NCBI RefSeq assembly: GCF_963169125.1
Contig: NC_084795.1
Span: 145,675,766 to 145,739,765, forward strand
Direction of reading: 5' to 3'
Origin: Humulus lupulus
Taxonomy: Eukaryota > Streptophyta > Magnoliopsida > Rosales > Cannabaceae
Length of the DNA stretch: 64,000 nt
Below, one piece after another: positions 53,275 through 64,000 of this stretch. A model generated the notes under the pieces. The model saw nothing but the letters and a program-made list of their open reading frames with translations, was not told the DNA's origin and made no database searches. The translations under genes and the position numbers were made by a program. Position 1 is the stretch's first letter; every line of letters starts with the position of its first letter.

Positions 53275-54059
53275 ACTTTGATTCATAATGTTTGAGGTAT
53301 TAGTTTGGTCTAGAACAACAAAAATTGTGGATGAGTACTTTTATTTTTTTAATATATATACTATTGTAAAATTGAATATTTACAAATTTAAAACTAGTAA
53401 TTATTACTTTTAATGCTTACCATTATATATGCATAGAATTTAACCAAACATTATTAATTTCTAACTATAAAAAATACATGCTATTAAAGATGAAAGAAAC
53501 TATTGATTGAAGCAAAACTCATTAACATAATATTGTATTATTGAGAATCAATACAAAATTAAATAATTAATTAAGTATACTAGGTTTCATCATCCATTTT
53601 AATAATATGAAAATTTAGAAACCCATAACAAAATAAGTAAATAAAATTATCTCTGAGCGCGTGCAACATTTTCTCTGGATTTCTCTATATGAAACGATAT
53701 ATTATTTTAATGACCTAAACTCCTATTTATAGTAAGGTAAATGACTAAAGTGAAATAAAACTCATTACAAATTACATAGAATAATTTTGCAATTAAAACT
53801 AGTAAAAATCTAAACTTGGCATGTGGAACGCTTGGATTGGCTGAATTGAGTGACCTTAACACGTGTCAAAATGTTATTCGTTGAAGTGGGAAACTTGACA
53901 CTTATCAAGCATTGATTAGGTGAAAACAAGACACTCGGCATCTTGAGAGATTGAGACAAAAAAATATGTTTGCCTCTGAGTTTGGGTGCCAAAACAAATC
54001 TAGTCTTTCTCGTTGCACGTGAATGACACCCATGGACCAGGCGCATTAGTGCGCTACAC
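53275..54059. repeat. R1 continuation and unassigned AT-rich DNA
   Basis: About 53275-53450 resembles R2 at about 55200-55330 (ATTGA.T.TT.TACAAATTTAAA, then ACTAGTAATTATTA against ACTAATAATTATTA), which indicates R1 resumes here. From about 53500 no clear homology is seen. A CTATTTATAG stretch near 53730 looks like a minus-strand TATA box but no element could be defined. Confidence 0.5.
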
Positions 54060-55240
54060 ATGCGAGTGGGGAAAGTGAAAGAGGGGGAGATAGGTGGGGC
54101 CACCTTGTGGCGTCTACAGAGACTGACACATGGCAGTGCGTGGGTAGTTTTCATCTTGGGATGTGTGAGCCAGATGCACTTTGGGTTATTGTTTTGTTTG
54201 CAAAAATATCACTTTCTTGGTTATGGGTCATATTTTTTCTCCATTTAAATTTATTTTTCGATCTGCCACAATGCTCTATATTCATTCAAAAATAGATCAA
54301 CTAAATATTTTCAAAATAAAAATATATGTCATTAATTTCATGAAAATATTAATTAAAATGTAATTGATTTTGGATTTTTAGTATAATAAATATGCATTTT
54401 TGAGCATTTATCATTAGACTTTTTACCATTGACGCCAACATGAACACTCTTTATAAGTGCGATTGTGGATCTTGGAGCATTAAGTGTGGCAATCTGATCG
54501 TTGATTAGATCCAAAATATCATTTAATTATCCAAGGTTGCTACAAAACTATTACCTTGAGTAAGATTGGGGGCGATCGAAACTGATTGGAGCTTTTCAAC
54601 CACTTAAGTCAGCATGAACACTCTTTATTAGTGCAATTGTTTATTTTGGAACATTATTGGTGGAAATTCGACAAATTTTTAGGTCCAAAATACCCTATAA
54701 TTAGCTAAGGTTTCCATCAACTACTAAATCAGGGTGTGATCAACATCGATTGATATCAATCAGAGTCTTTTGACCAGTAAAGTCAACCCTAACAATCTAA
54801 TCGTTGATTAGGTCCTAAAAAAATGTCTTTGCCCATGCTTTTAGGGAATTAACCCTAACAGTTCAATCATTGATTAAGTCCAAAATACTCCATAATAAGT
54901 TATGGTCACCATAAACTACTGACGCATTGTAGCCTTTTGACCTAAGTAATAAAAATCTATTAATGTAGATTAAATCAAATTATTTTTAAATGTATCACTT
55001 CAATGCTCATAATAAAACTTAAAATAAAATAAAAAAAGAAAAATTAAAACAGATTCAAAAATAAATATTTTTATTTATTTAAAAAAATTATAATCACATT
55101 TTGCAACGACATATGACTTATTGCGGTACAATTGTGTGTATGAGTAAGTCCATATTTTTTATTTATAATTTTTTTATTATGATCTTTGTGTATTGTTGAT
55201 TTATACTATTTAAGATATGAGTTTGATTTAGCAAAATAAA
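54060..55240. repeat. Dispersed repeat R2, paralogue of R1
   Basis: Collinear with R1 from GGGGGAGATAGGTGGGGCCA through GGGTTATTGTTTTGTTTGC, about three of the ~160-bp subrepeats, and the AT-rich tail. It lacks the MITE found in R1. No coding domain. Confidence 0.75.
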
Positions 55241-55487
55241 AATTAGGTTTGCTCAATTTATATATATTTGTTAAATTGATTTTCTACAAATTTAAACTAA
55301 TAATTATTATTTTTAATTTATATTATTTAATAAATTTTAAACTTAATTAGTAAAAAGATAAAATTAATTGTTTGTGTCTTAATGTCAAATAAAATGATGT
55401 ACTTCAAAGGCTTAAAAGAGTAGCATTTAGGGCACTTTCATCTCCTTTTCTACTAAAATCTCATTTTTTCTATTTTACATCAAACTC
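55241..55487. other. AT-rich spacer
   Basis: Nothing recognised. Confidence 0.5.
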
Positions 55488-56500
55488 GATAACGCTATAA
55501 AATAGAATTATTTTTCCACAGTTTAAGGGAAATTACCCATTTGGTACCCTGTGCTTTTGCAAAGTGTCGTTTTGGTATATGGTACCCTGTATTTTAAAAT
55601 TATACATATTTGGTACCTAAGACTCATATTTGATAAATAAAATTTTATCAATATGGCCAAACCACCATTAGTTTTATGTAATTAAGTAATTAAATTTAAA
55701 TTTGGAGCTCATATAATTGATAGCAGTTTGATTAAATTGACAAAATTTTATTAATTAATTTGAGTTTAGGGTACCAAATATGTACGATTTCAAAATACAG
55801 GGTACCAAATATGTACGATTTCAAAATACAATATACCAAATGAGCATTATTGTAAACACGGGGTGCCAAAGCGATACTTTACAAAAATACAGAGTACCAA
55901 AAGGTTACCTACCCACATTTTAATGTCAAAATATGGATTAATTCTTTAGTTTTTAATTAATTATTAAGCTTTAAAGTAAATTTATCTTTGTTAGCGTTAT
56001 TTTAATTTTATAGAATTTTGTGTGTTTTTATATCTAATTTATTTAAATATGTTATATTTTAATAATTGGTAAATTTTATGTTTAATTTTCTAATTTATTT
56101 CTTTATTTTTAAATGTGTTTGTTTGGACAAAAGTGAGGACTAAAATGAAAGAAAACTTAGAAATTGGTTTAGAAAAATGATAAAGAATACTATTAATTTT
56201 CTGACAAAGTTGAAGCCCAGCCGCAAGTACTCCTTACGCGCAATCTGGACCATGCGCTTTAAATTCTAAAAGCTCTGGAGTTGTGCGTGCACCTTAATGT
56301 TGACTAGGCATGTCTGATGGGGCATGGGACTACCTAGTAATTTCACGAGCGGGTCCCACTCGACGCAGTTATCTCCTCCGAGGCACACCAACTCGCCATG
56401 CGTCACCATGTCCCGCATCCGGGCCGTTCAAAGAGTGTTGCGTGTCACCATCATACACCGAGCCAGTTTTTGGCCAATACAAGCCTGCCACTTGTCGAAG
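55488..56500 (+). mobile_element. Athila-like LTR fragment (Y), interrupted by a MITE
   Basis: It starts CGATAACGCTATAAAATAGA, resembling the start of the solo LTR at 12917 (TGATAACTCTACAAAATAG), and after the MITE continues TTTTAATG...ATTAATTCTTTAGTTTTTA, like the other LTR. Its right end is unclear. A segment at 56210-56470 is less AT-rich, as in the middle of the 12917 LTR. Confidence 0.55.
55535..55908. mobile_element. Mutator-type MITE of about 375 bp
   Basis: Long inverted ends: left ATTACCCATTTGGTACCCTG pairs with the reverse complement of the right (GTAACCTTTTGGTACTCTG). The flanking CCACAGTTTA and CCACATTTTA differ at one of 10 positions and fit a 9-11-bp Mutator-type TSD. A 31-bp segment (GGGTACCAAATATGTACG...) is tandemly duplicated in the right arm at about 55770-55830. 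Confidence 0.8.
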
Positions 56501-56770
56501 TTACTGAACTTTTTTTTTTTACAAATATCAAATAATAAAGCAAAAATAGTACAATAAAAAATATGAATGCCAAAGAGGTAGTCGATTGTAAACGACTACA
56601 AGGGATATATAAGTATTTTAATACCTTCTCATCCAAACATTGAATTCCAATCGTCCATCACATGATAAAATAGATCCAACCACTCAAAATCCTTGCAGGA
56701 CTAAGTCCTTCAAATGGAAGTGAGGGACTAAAGAAGTGTCATAGTTTATTTTATGTTTTATATTTTATTT
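56501..56770. other. Unassigned DNA
   Basis: A short T run at 56510-56520 and a GGACTAAGTCC palindrome near 56699. No gene. Confidence 0.45.
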
Positions 56771-57335
56771 TGTTGACCACAGATCTGACCAAAAACACAG
56801 AGTCAATTAAATGATATGAAATGAGAACTGATCTTTAGAAATATAAACAACACAAGAATTTTATAGTGGTTCGGACCCAAAATGGCAATAACCTACGTCC
56901 ACTTTAATACTCTTAATTATGTAGAAATCTCAAACCCCCAATCAGACAAATAAGATCCACTGAGTTTCGTAAATTTGAGAGGATACAAAGTTTGTGTATA
57001 AAAGCACCTAAAATTTGTAAATATTATTTATAGGTTTAGGAATGTACATAAATGGGCAGTGGGCCTTACAAGATTTACATAATAAATATTTATAAAATAA
57101 TACAAGATAGCTAAATATCCAATAAATATCTAGTTTTAACTAACTTTAAGCATTCTTTTCGTATTATCCAACCAGCTTGGTCGTATGTGTACCGATCGGC
57201 CTGGTGAGCAATTACTTGAAGTGCTATTAAGTAAGCTAACAAAATGATTGTCCTTGCTTCCTAGTCACGGGTCAACCAAATGTTTTTTGGCTAAGTATGT
57301 TTGAACCACCACGTGTCCAGATTCATCTACCACAT
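56771..57335 (-). mobile_element. Second Tat-like LTR (T2), reverse
   Basis: On the minus strand it ends TCTGTGGTCAACA and has a CCTATAAATAATA promoter-like box near 57030. It precedes a plus-strand ORF, in the same arrangement as T1 with its ORF. The right end (LTR start) is only estimated, since no clear PPT was found. Confidence 0.5.
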
Positions 57336-58378
57336 CATCAGGCTAGTTTTTGGGTGAAACATTTTCCTCCCAAGTTTATTATATGCAAACAACATTGGAT
57401 AAACTTGTTCGAACGGAAGATTCCCTTCGACCAGCTCCATCTGAGTTGTCATTTCAGCAGTCTTTTCAATTGTCTCGAAAAAATAGATATTAACTTGACA
57501 CACTGCCCTAGGCAAGAATTTAAGATTTTACACTTTCCCATGCTTTGAAAATCACATTTTTAGTCATACCTTTTCACCTACCCTACTCGAGTTTATAAGA
57601 CCTTTCATGTCTTCTTTTTTTTTTATTTGTACATTTGCTTTTCTCTCTTCATGAATACCAAACCCTCTCAAGAACACCATCTGGGTCGTGAGTAATCCGG
57701 AGTTGTTTCGAGAAATTCTTCACCAATTTCTTCATCAATCTTCATTCCAAGTAAGTTCATGCATTTGAATCCCTTCATTTTTTTTGCCATTTTTCTTAAA
57801 AAAAATACATGTTTTCTATTGTGATTTTTGGTGATAATAAAACTGTCAAAAACCCGAAGAATGTTCTTGATTTTTTTATTGAATTTTTTATGAATCTCAT
57901 TGCAATTTGAGGAATAGAAATGTATATGGTAGTTTATAGGACGTGCAAGAACATTAGGTAGGCTTAAGTATGGTAGGATGAATGGTTTTAGACCCAAATT
58001 CGAAGTGAAAATTCGATTTAGGAAAATCCTAGAAAAACTGGGTTTTTCCCGCCTTTTTGACAAATAAAAAGTTTCCCAAAATCTTTTTACTTTCGCTTTT
58101 TGATCAGAAATCTTCGCTGCTCGCGTATGCGAATTTGTTTATCTTCAAATGTTGCTGGTCGGATAAACTCCTCAGTTCATCGACAATCAACCTTTATTTT
58201 TTGTTTTATTCCTTCTATTGGTCACATATTATCGCATCTCCTTCTTCTTCTTATATATTCATGTAGGACTATTGGGGGTGAGAGGCCAATATCAAATAGT
58301 TTGGGTATTCTTACTATAATTTTTGCATCTTTTTATTTCTCACTCTGCTCGCATATTTTTGACTAACTTGTTGTCTCT
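57336..58378. other. Region between T2 LTR and its ORF
   Basis: AT-rich with T tracts. Short possible 5' exons lie near 57650-57750 (CCAAACCCTCTCAAGAACAC...). No confident domain. Confidence 0.4.
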
Positions 58379-59395
58379 TTGAAATCATGCAGCCCTCAAA
58401 GGCCTTCGACATCTATGCCTCGTGGTGCCGCTGTTGGTACAAAGAGGACAAGCAGAAAAGAGACAGGAGGCACCTGTGGGGCCTCTCCAGAAAAAAGACC
58501 TCAAACAGTAGAGGCCACTTCAACCAAAGAAGCCACTCTTCTGCCAACCAAAGCAAACAATCATCCGGCATCTCCTCAGCAAGATTCTACGTCGGAGCAG
58601 ATCAATATCTCCATTGTTGCTAAAATATTGAGCAATATGACCAACTCAACCATTGACAAGCTTAACAAGGTGGCTAGACATTGCTTAAGCAAACATGCCT
58701 TTGCTTCTCCTCCTGCTCTTGGGTTTGACCATATCCTTGGTCAGAGCTTTAATGATTTCCTCAACGTCCGTTTTTCTACCAATCTCAATTAATGCTAAAA
58801 AAAATTCTTACATAGGATTTTATTTCTAATTGTCTGCTTTAATATTTCTCTAATCACAGACCCTCCTGACTTTTAACAATGGCTGGAGACGTGTCGAGGA
58901 AGAGAACAAAAACTTTGCTAAGGAGCAAAAACAGTCGGCCATTGAGAAGCAAAACATAGTTGACTCAATCGAAGGAGGACATGGACAAGGCAAACAAGGT
59001 TGCTGACAAGTATAAGAACTTAAGCTTGCTAAGGATAACAACGACTCGGCGGTGATGCTGTAGCAAGGTTTGGTTACGAGCAGAGAGGAATCAAATGACC
59101 TCAAGAAGAAATTAGAATCACTCGAGCAGACCAACCAGAGCAACCTAGAGTAGTTCTAGGGAGCAGTTTTTAACTGCTTTTACATGTTCTGGAAAAGTAA
59201 TAAAAATGTTAACTTTGGTTACCTTCCTGAGCAGGTAAAGCAGGAAGAACTCGAGAAGTGTGTTGCTCGGTAGACCGAAGAGAACAACCATCCTACTTCT
59301 TCTTTGGAGATATCCTTAGCAACATGCATCAATGGAGAAGATGATGCCGACACCACCGTTGAACAACAGAATCAACAGAACTTGCCTACGCAGTA
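58379..59395 (+). pseudogene. Opposite-strand ORF of T2, C-terminal coiled-coil part
   Basis: After an ATCATGCAG acceptor the first exon gives a Ser/Thr/Pro-rich segment (GTKRTSRKETGGTCG) and ISIVAKILSNMTNSTIDKLN. A second exon from about 58855 gives GWRRVEEENKNFAKEQKQSA and KKKLESLEQTNQSNLE, rich in heptads. The tail reads FWKSNKNVNFGYLPEQVKQE and SLEISLATCINGEDDADTT. This coiled-coil plus acidic tail follows the putative gypsy-type transposon domain in many plant elements. Stops and a frameshift disrupt it. Function unknown. Confidence 0.6.
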
Positions 59396-59575
59396 ATTTT
59401 CTTCCTTGTAATATTTTTATTTTTATTCGTTTTGCAATACCTAAACAACATGTTCATGGTGTTGAGACAATACATTGCCTAAGACAGTTTCTCTTTTAAT
59501 TTATCAATTACATCTGAGCAGTACTGCTCGCGGTGTAAAGATGTTCAGTTTTAGTATTATAAATTTTATAGTTAT
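59396..59575. other. Tail of the T2 ORF region
   Basis: Non-coding sequence up to the TSD GTTAT at 59571-59575. Confidence 0.4.
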
Positions 59576-62359
59576 TGTTGGGATTGGTGCCCTTTAAAGC
59601 GTATGTATTGAAAAATGTTATATGAAGTAAATAATTTAAATGAATTTTTGCATATATTTATTATTATTATTATTAGAATAATATTATATGAATATCAGAA
59701 AATTCCCAAATTTGTTATTGTTACTACAATCTTGTATTGGTACGAGAGGATTAAGATTGTAGGGAACATATTTAAATAATTCGCATTAAAACAAAATTAT
59801 ATGGAATCTTTGGATTAAATACTGTAAGTACGGTTCACTAGTATTATGAATACATGTAATGTAGATCCAGATTACTGATGTAGTAAGATATCTTAGTGGA
59901 GGTACTTTGTATAAAGTGGTTATACATGAACGGGACCTGATATGTTATTAATACTTTATAATATTGTTTACTTTATAAGATGATCATATACAAATTGATC
60001 TTAATCTTGAAGCTATTATAAACTCTTGTTTATGTCATATGAGTTCTTTGATTCACTCGTTATGGTTTGTCGGAATGATCAGGCCGAAAACTTTTGTTTT
60101 GGGAACTCATTGATGTAGATGGCTGGGGTCATAATATACAGATATAGAATCTATACCTTTCCGAGAGAAATTGAATAATGGTTCTCTTAAGGGTTGCCTT
60201 TTGGAACTGAAAGGTTATTGAACTCAAATTCATAAATCAACTTATGAATTAACCTTCACTAGTAAAGTTAATGGTACTTAAGGAAACAAGATATAATTAA
60301 AGAGGCTAAACTAAAATTAATAGTTAATGGTACTTACGGAAACAAGAGATGACTCTATCAACACTATTCAAGGTAAGAGTTGAAATTGGGAAAAATCAAG
60401 AAAATAACATATTTGGAAGAAATTTGTTCTTTAGGGTTAAATATGTAATTAAGACAAATAATTTAATTAATGTGCCAATTTTCAAAATTGACATTTTTAT
60501 TTAAGGCAATTTTCGAAAATTATTTTTTAAATAAAATGATATTTTTGAAAAGAGCATTTAAATAATTAAAATAATTAATTTTGAATTAATTATTTTTATT
60601 ATTTAAATATTGTGAAAATATATTTATGATTATTCAACTCAGTTTTGAATTTGAATTAATTTTTATTCTTTAACTAATATGATAAAATAAGTTATCATGT
60701 TCAGATATTTTTGAATAAATAGATTATTAAATAATATTAAAATAAAATCGGTTGAATCACATCCCTAAAAATAAGGATGCTACACGCCAACCACAGTCCA
60801 GGTACTGTAGTTGGCGTGTACAACAATGATAAAAAAAAGATTGGTTCTTGATATTTTTCTTTTGTTTATTTATTTAATAATAGATTTATAGTTTGAATTT
60901 TAAATTGTGAATTTAAGTAATTCTTTTATAAATCTATCAGAAATATAATTTTACAAAATAAATATGTGATGTACAAAATATTCTACAGAGAGAAAATTCT
61001 TATCTTTTCAGAGAGAAAAATATATCGATATATTTCCTATCCCTGAAATCTGTCTCAAACCTAATATTCCAAGATCTCATGTGTTGAGAATATCTTGTTG
61101 TTAACCTCGTTTCCTCCCTCCCTTTTCGGGTCTGCACATTTAGTCCATGGGCCACTCTGAAGGGACCTAAGGCCCAGATCGAGCCCAATAGATGGAGAGG
61201 AGATGAGTCCCGACGGCCCACATATCGACACAGTCTAAACATTATCCCGGAACGAAAGAGGGATCATGAGGTTGGCATGTTCCATTCTCCTGGACTCTTT
61301 GTGTGATGTGCCCAGAATGTGGTAAGGATATTAATTCCTCCAAGTGTGAAAATAGACTGGGACGACTGTAGATGACCCTGGATCCTGGTAAATGAACCAT
61401 GATCTTGGTGACTGAAGAGGGATGTTAGTAAACGAACTTGGACCTGGCGACCAGGTTGGGCGCGATAAGCTGTCCCTGATACTGACATCGCCCCAAGAAA
61501 CATGGAGTTTTGTCCCCATAACCAACCTACAGAAGAGGTTACATACGAAATGTACGCCGTTATTCCAGAACCGTACCACCACTGCTCTGACAGATCCTGT
61601 CCCCCGGATCTCCTTAAAAGCCCATGCGAACCAAACTAGAGCGACTTACTGCTGTCGACCTTGTGGCGTGGTTATGCTAGGGCGGACCCAATGAGCCCTG
61701 ATTAGCGTGTTCTACTTAATAAAATCTTTTATATTAAGCCTCCATCAGTGAGCAAATGATGTTTATACTCTTATTGGGGCCTGATTAGTCCGGCCCAAAT
61801 CCAGAGCACCCAATTGCCTATAAATATGAACAGTTGTGCGCTGTGGAAGGGATCCAATTTTTCTCTTGTAAGCATACACTCTGCTCAAATTAAGAGAGGC
61901 TTCATTACTTAAGCTCCTAAAAGCTCTAATACAATTGACTCATGGACTAAGGATCTTTAACGCCCCAACCACGTAAAATTCCTTGTGTGATAATTTCTAC
62001 TCCTTTCTTTCTAAGCTCTCTTATCTTTTATAATTCTAGTTTCCAAAAAACTCGGTAAACACTTGTGAATCAGAAATATTTTCATACCATTACTCTATCT
62101 GCCCACACACATCTTGAGGTGTAGAGATACATCTTGGAAGATCTTGGTTTGAGTATTTTAAAGACTGCTTTGGATTGGATGTTCGTTGGAGATACAAAAA
62201 GATAGCGATGATTCTTTATAGTTCTTTAACTAGTAATTCCTCATCTTTTGCATGTTAATTGATTCTATGATTTAAAGTTTGTTTAAATATATTTTTTAAA
62301 ATCTCTAGACCCAACACCTTGTGATTTCCGCTGCGCATATGATAAACCAATTACCAACA
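59576..62359 (+). mobile_element. Ty1/copia solo LTR containing a nested X2 LTR
   Basis: It starts TGTTGGGATTGGTGCCCTTT, a typical start for one group of plant copia LTRs, and ends TTACCAACA. GTTAT at 59571-59575 and 62360-62364 is the TSD. The characteristic late part (CACATCTTGAGGTGTAGAG, CTGCGCATA) lies after the X2 insertion, at 62062-62359. Without X2 the LTR is about 1.8 kb. A short inverted pair (TACACGCCAAC / GTTGGCGTGTA) lies at about 60781-60822. Confidence 0.85.
61080..62061 (+). mobile_element. Solo LTR X2 inside the copia LTR
   Basis: Same family as X1: GACAGATCCTG at 61590, GGGGCCTGATTAGTCCGGCCC, the CCTATAAATA box at 61817-61826, and the end CTCGGTAAACA. It is uninterrupted and thus shows the empty site for Tekay-1. 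The start is approximate. Confidence 0.65.
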
Positions 62360-62364
62360 GTTAT

Positions 62365-62945
62365 AACACCTACTCATATTACTGAACCTAGCACAACACT
62401 TTATATTTTGCTGAAAATGCTCAAAAGTTTGAAAAAAAATTCTATGTGTTTTTGCATGTTTTCCCTTATTTTGCTCATGTGTTTAAATATTTTTATATGC
62501 TTTTCTTAGCCCTTGTATCTCATGTGCCCCTAAGTAATCGAGGGGCAAAGGTGCTCGGTCACTTGCCATAGACTATACCTATTCGAATATAACTGCTCGT
62601 ATAGCTTGTAAACAAGTATATATACAACAAAAAAGCACATTAAAGAGAAAATACTTGTATAAAAAAATACAATAGTTGGCAAGAATAACTGCCTGCGCGC
62701 AGTTCCTTTGATTTCTCATAAAAAAATGGACAAAATTCCTGTTGAACGAGTGACCATAATGGTCTTACACTTATAAGCGACCAGCCAACAATATGATTAG
62801 CCCTTGTTCAAAACTTGTAAATAAGAAGCGTTTAAATACAAGCCACCCCTTGAAAAAGTGATGTTTATTGATACTAATTGCGTAGATGTTATCCATTCCA
62901 ATAGCGAGGAATGAGATCTCCATTTAATCGAGCAAGTTTATATGT
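62365..62945. other. Remainder of the T2 element after the copia LTR
   Basis: Non-coding. It contains TGCCCCTAAGTAATCGAGGGGCA, an imperfect hairpin (about 62524-62546) of a type seen downstream of Tat-like ORFs. No protein domain. Confidence 0.4.
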
Positions 62946-64000
62946 ATTTTTGATCAAGAAGGAAAATGTGCTTCATTAAACAACCAAACAATACATCCAC
63001 TCAATACATCCAGACCAAAACTATACAAAATGAAAAAATAATAGCAACCCACCAAACCTAATTACATTGTAACTTTGTCTATAAATCACTGTTCCTGTAA
63101 TGATATCTTCCTATTCTTTAAAATAAATAATATGTACTTAATTATACTCATTATATCTGTTGCTAACCAATCAACAGTCCAAGAAAAACCATCAAATATG
63201 TATCTGTTTTGGTTCCTCCAGAGGTTATACACAACAACAGCAAGGATCATATTGGTGATAGATGGAATGATCCCTGTTCTTCTACTAGCAAGCCAATTAG
63301 TCCATCCAGTAAACTCAATTGGCCAAGCTCTAAACCCCATCCAAGTAAAAATTAAATCGGTCACCTTTCGATGAAAGATAACACTCAAAGAAGAGATGAG
63401 TGTGACTCTCATTATAGATACCACAAACAGGACATAAGAGTGAATCAAGTGGAATACAGAACCTGATCATGTTGTCTCTAGTAAGAAGGTGAGAGTTCAC
63501 AACTTGCCAAAGTAAAAATTGATGCTTAGGGAGAGATAACTTACACCAAACAACTTGATGATAGCCAATCTGTTGTTGGCAAAGAGTACTACTATAGAGT
63601 TTAGAAGCTCTAAATATCCCTGCTAAACCAGCAGCTCTCACCTCAAATTGACTAAGTTTTCCCCTCAAGTGACAAAGTTTTCTCCAATACCAGCTAGAAT
63701 CTGATTTCAGCTTGTAATTCCAGAAATTGGAATCTTTCAAATTGATAGAGTTAATCCATTTGACCCAAAGCAGATCATGCTTCTCTGAAATGGCACAAAT
63801 ATATTTAGCTAAAATAGCTCGGTTCCAATTTGAACCATCCCTGAAACCGAGACCACCATAAGCCTTTGGGAGACACACTTTCTTCCAAGAGGCAATGTGA
63901 ATTTTACTTCTATTACCAGTAATACCCCAAAGAAAGCCACAACAAAGCTTCTCAACTTCCTTAACAACACTTTGGGGAAGCACAAATATGCTCATCCAGT
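62946..64000 (-). mobile_element. L1-like LINE fragment, reverse, running off the right edge
   Basis: On the minus strand its 3' end reads CCTTCTTGATCAAAAA at about 62946-62965, the usual end of plant L1-like LINEs. Upstream lies ORF2 C-terminal coding sequence. It is not the same copy as LINE2. Confidence 0.8.
63086..63995 (-). pseudogene. LINE ORF2 C-terminal region (RT thumb to zf-RVT and tail)
   Basis: The frame from the right edge gives VEKLCCGFLWGITGNRSKIH, WKKVCLPKAYGGLGFRD, then the zf-RVT core WCKLSLPKHQFLLWQVVNSH, LTRDNMIRF, LCPVCGIYNESHTHLFFEC (CxxC...HxxxxC pattern). After a frameshift near 63340-63440 the tail continues with RAWPIEFTGWTNWL and VVVYNLWRNQNRYIFDG to a stop near 63086. 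Cys/His residues are intact. Confidence 0.88.

Noticed and set aside
53275..53450. X1 as the 5' LTR of a long element ending at X2
   Set aside because: R1-like sequence appears to resume directly after X1, and X2 lies inside a separately TSD-bounded copia LTR, so the two X LTRs are better read as independent solo LTRs.
1..64000. A dedicated new biological system such as a defence, biosynthetic or gene cluster
   Set aside because: Apart from the BTB-like fragment, every coding segment I could identify belongs to a transposable-element polyprotein or a TE-associated ORF. The interesting content is TE structure and history.

Overview
The window is nuclear DNA from a flowering plant, most likely a eudicot (AT-rich; plant-type Ty3/gypsy, Ty1/copia and L1-like LINE families; one plant-style BTB-type exon pair with a GT-AG-like intron). 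The species cannot be fixed from the sequence. Almost everything is transposable-element DNA. The only sequence that looks like a host gene is a C-terminal remnant of a BTB/POZ-like gene at 10559-10964. I found no microbial genes, no CRISPR array and no intact protein-coding transposon. Most reading frames here are pieces of decayed polyproteins broken by stop codons.

Layout, left flank (1-11 kb): a LINE relic (1-572) is split by a short-LTR Ty3/gypsy element (573 to about 8660). The gag of that element is split by a 5'-truncated L1-like LINE (1546-5446) with a 13-bp target-site duplication (TSD). The gypsy element breaks off inside integrase, at a junction with a 16-bp repeat, and C-terminal LINE sequence follows, itself split by a 175-bp solo copia LTR (8853-9027). 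Then come the BTB-like exons.

11-17 kb: an ~840-bp foldback MITE, a 48-bp x 3 tandem repeat, a 1957-bp solo LTR with TSD GTAAG, and a dispersed repeat (R1) with ~150-175-bp subrepeats that carries a 161-bp MITE and a solo LTR called X1.

17010-52816 is one nested insertion of about 35.8 kb inside X1, bounded by GATCC duplications. The outer element is a Tekay/Del-type Ty3/gypsy with an extra, nested LTR at its 5' end. It is interrupted by a reverse solo LTR (24620-27027, TSD GCAGG). An Athila-type element in reverse orientation (29152-51158, TSD ATCTC) sits in its 3' LTR. The Athila holds another reverse solo LTR (29979-32345, TSD AAAAC), a full-length Cassandra TRIM with 5S-rRNA-derived LTRs (36262-37081, TSD AGGAT), a Tat-like LTR with two GC-rich 47-bp satellite-like arrays (37947-41418) followed by an opposite-strand 'putative gypsy-type transposon' ORF (41890-44540), and a second Tekay element truncated in integrase (44733 to about 50767).

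52.8-64 kb: the second half of X1, the continuation of R1, its paralogue R2 (about 54060-55240), an Athila-like LTR start holding a Mutator-type MITE, a second Tat-like LTR plus opposite-strand ORF (56771 to about 59400), a copia solo LTR (59576-62359, TSD GTTAT) that itself contains a second X LTR, and a reverse LINE fragment that runs off the right edge.

The genes do not form a pathway. They are gag, protease, reverse transcriptase/RNase H and integrase remnants of independent elements, plus non-autonomous passengers (Cassandra, MITEs, solo LTRs). The value of the window is its insertion history, most of which can be ordered from TSDs, and a few unusual sequence structures.
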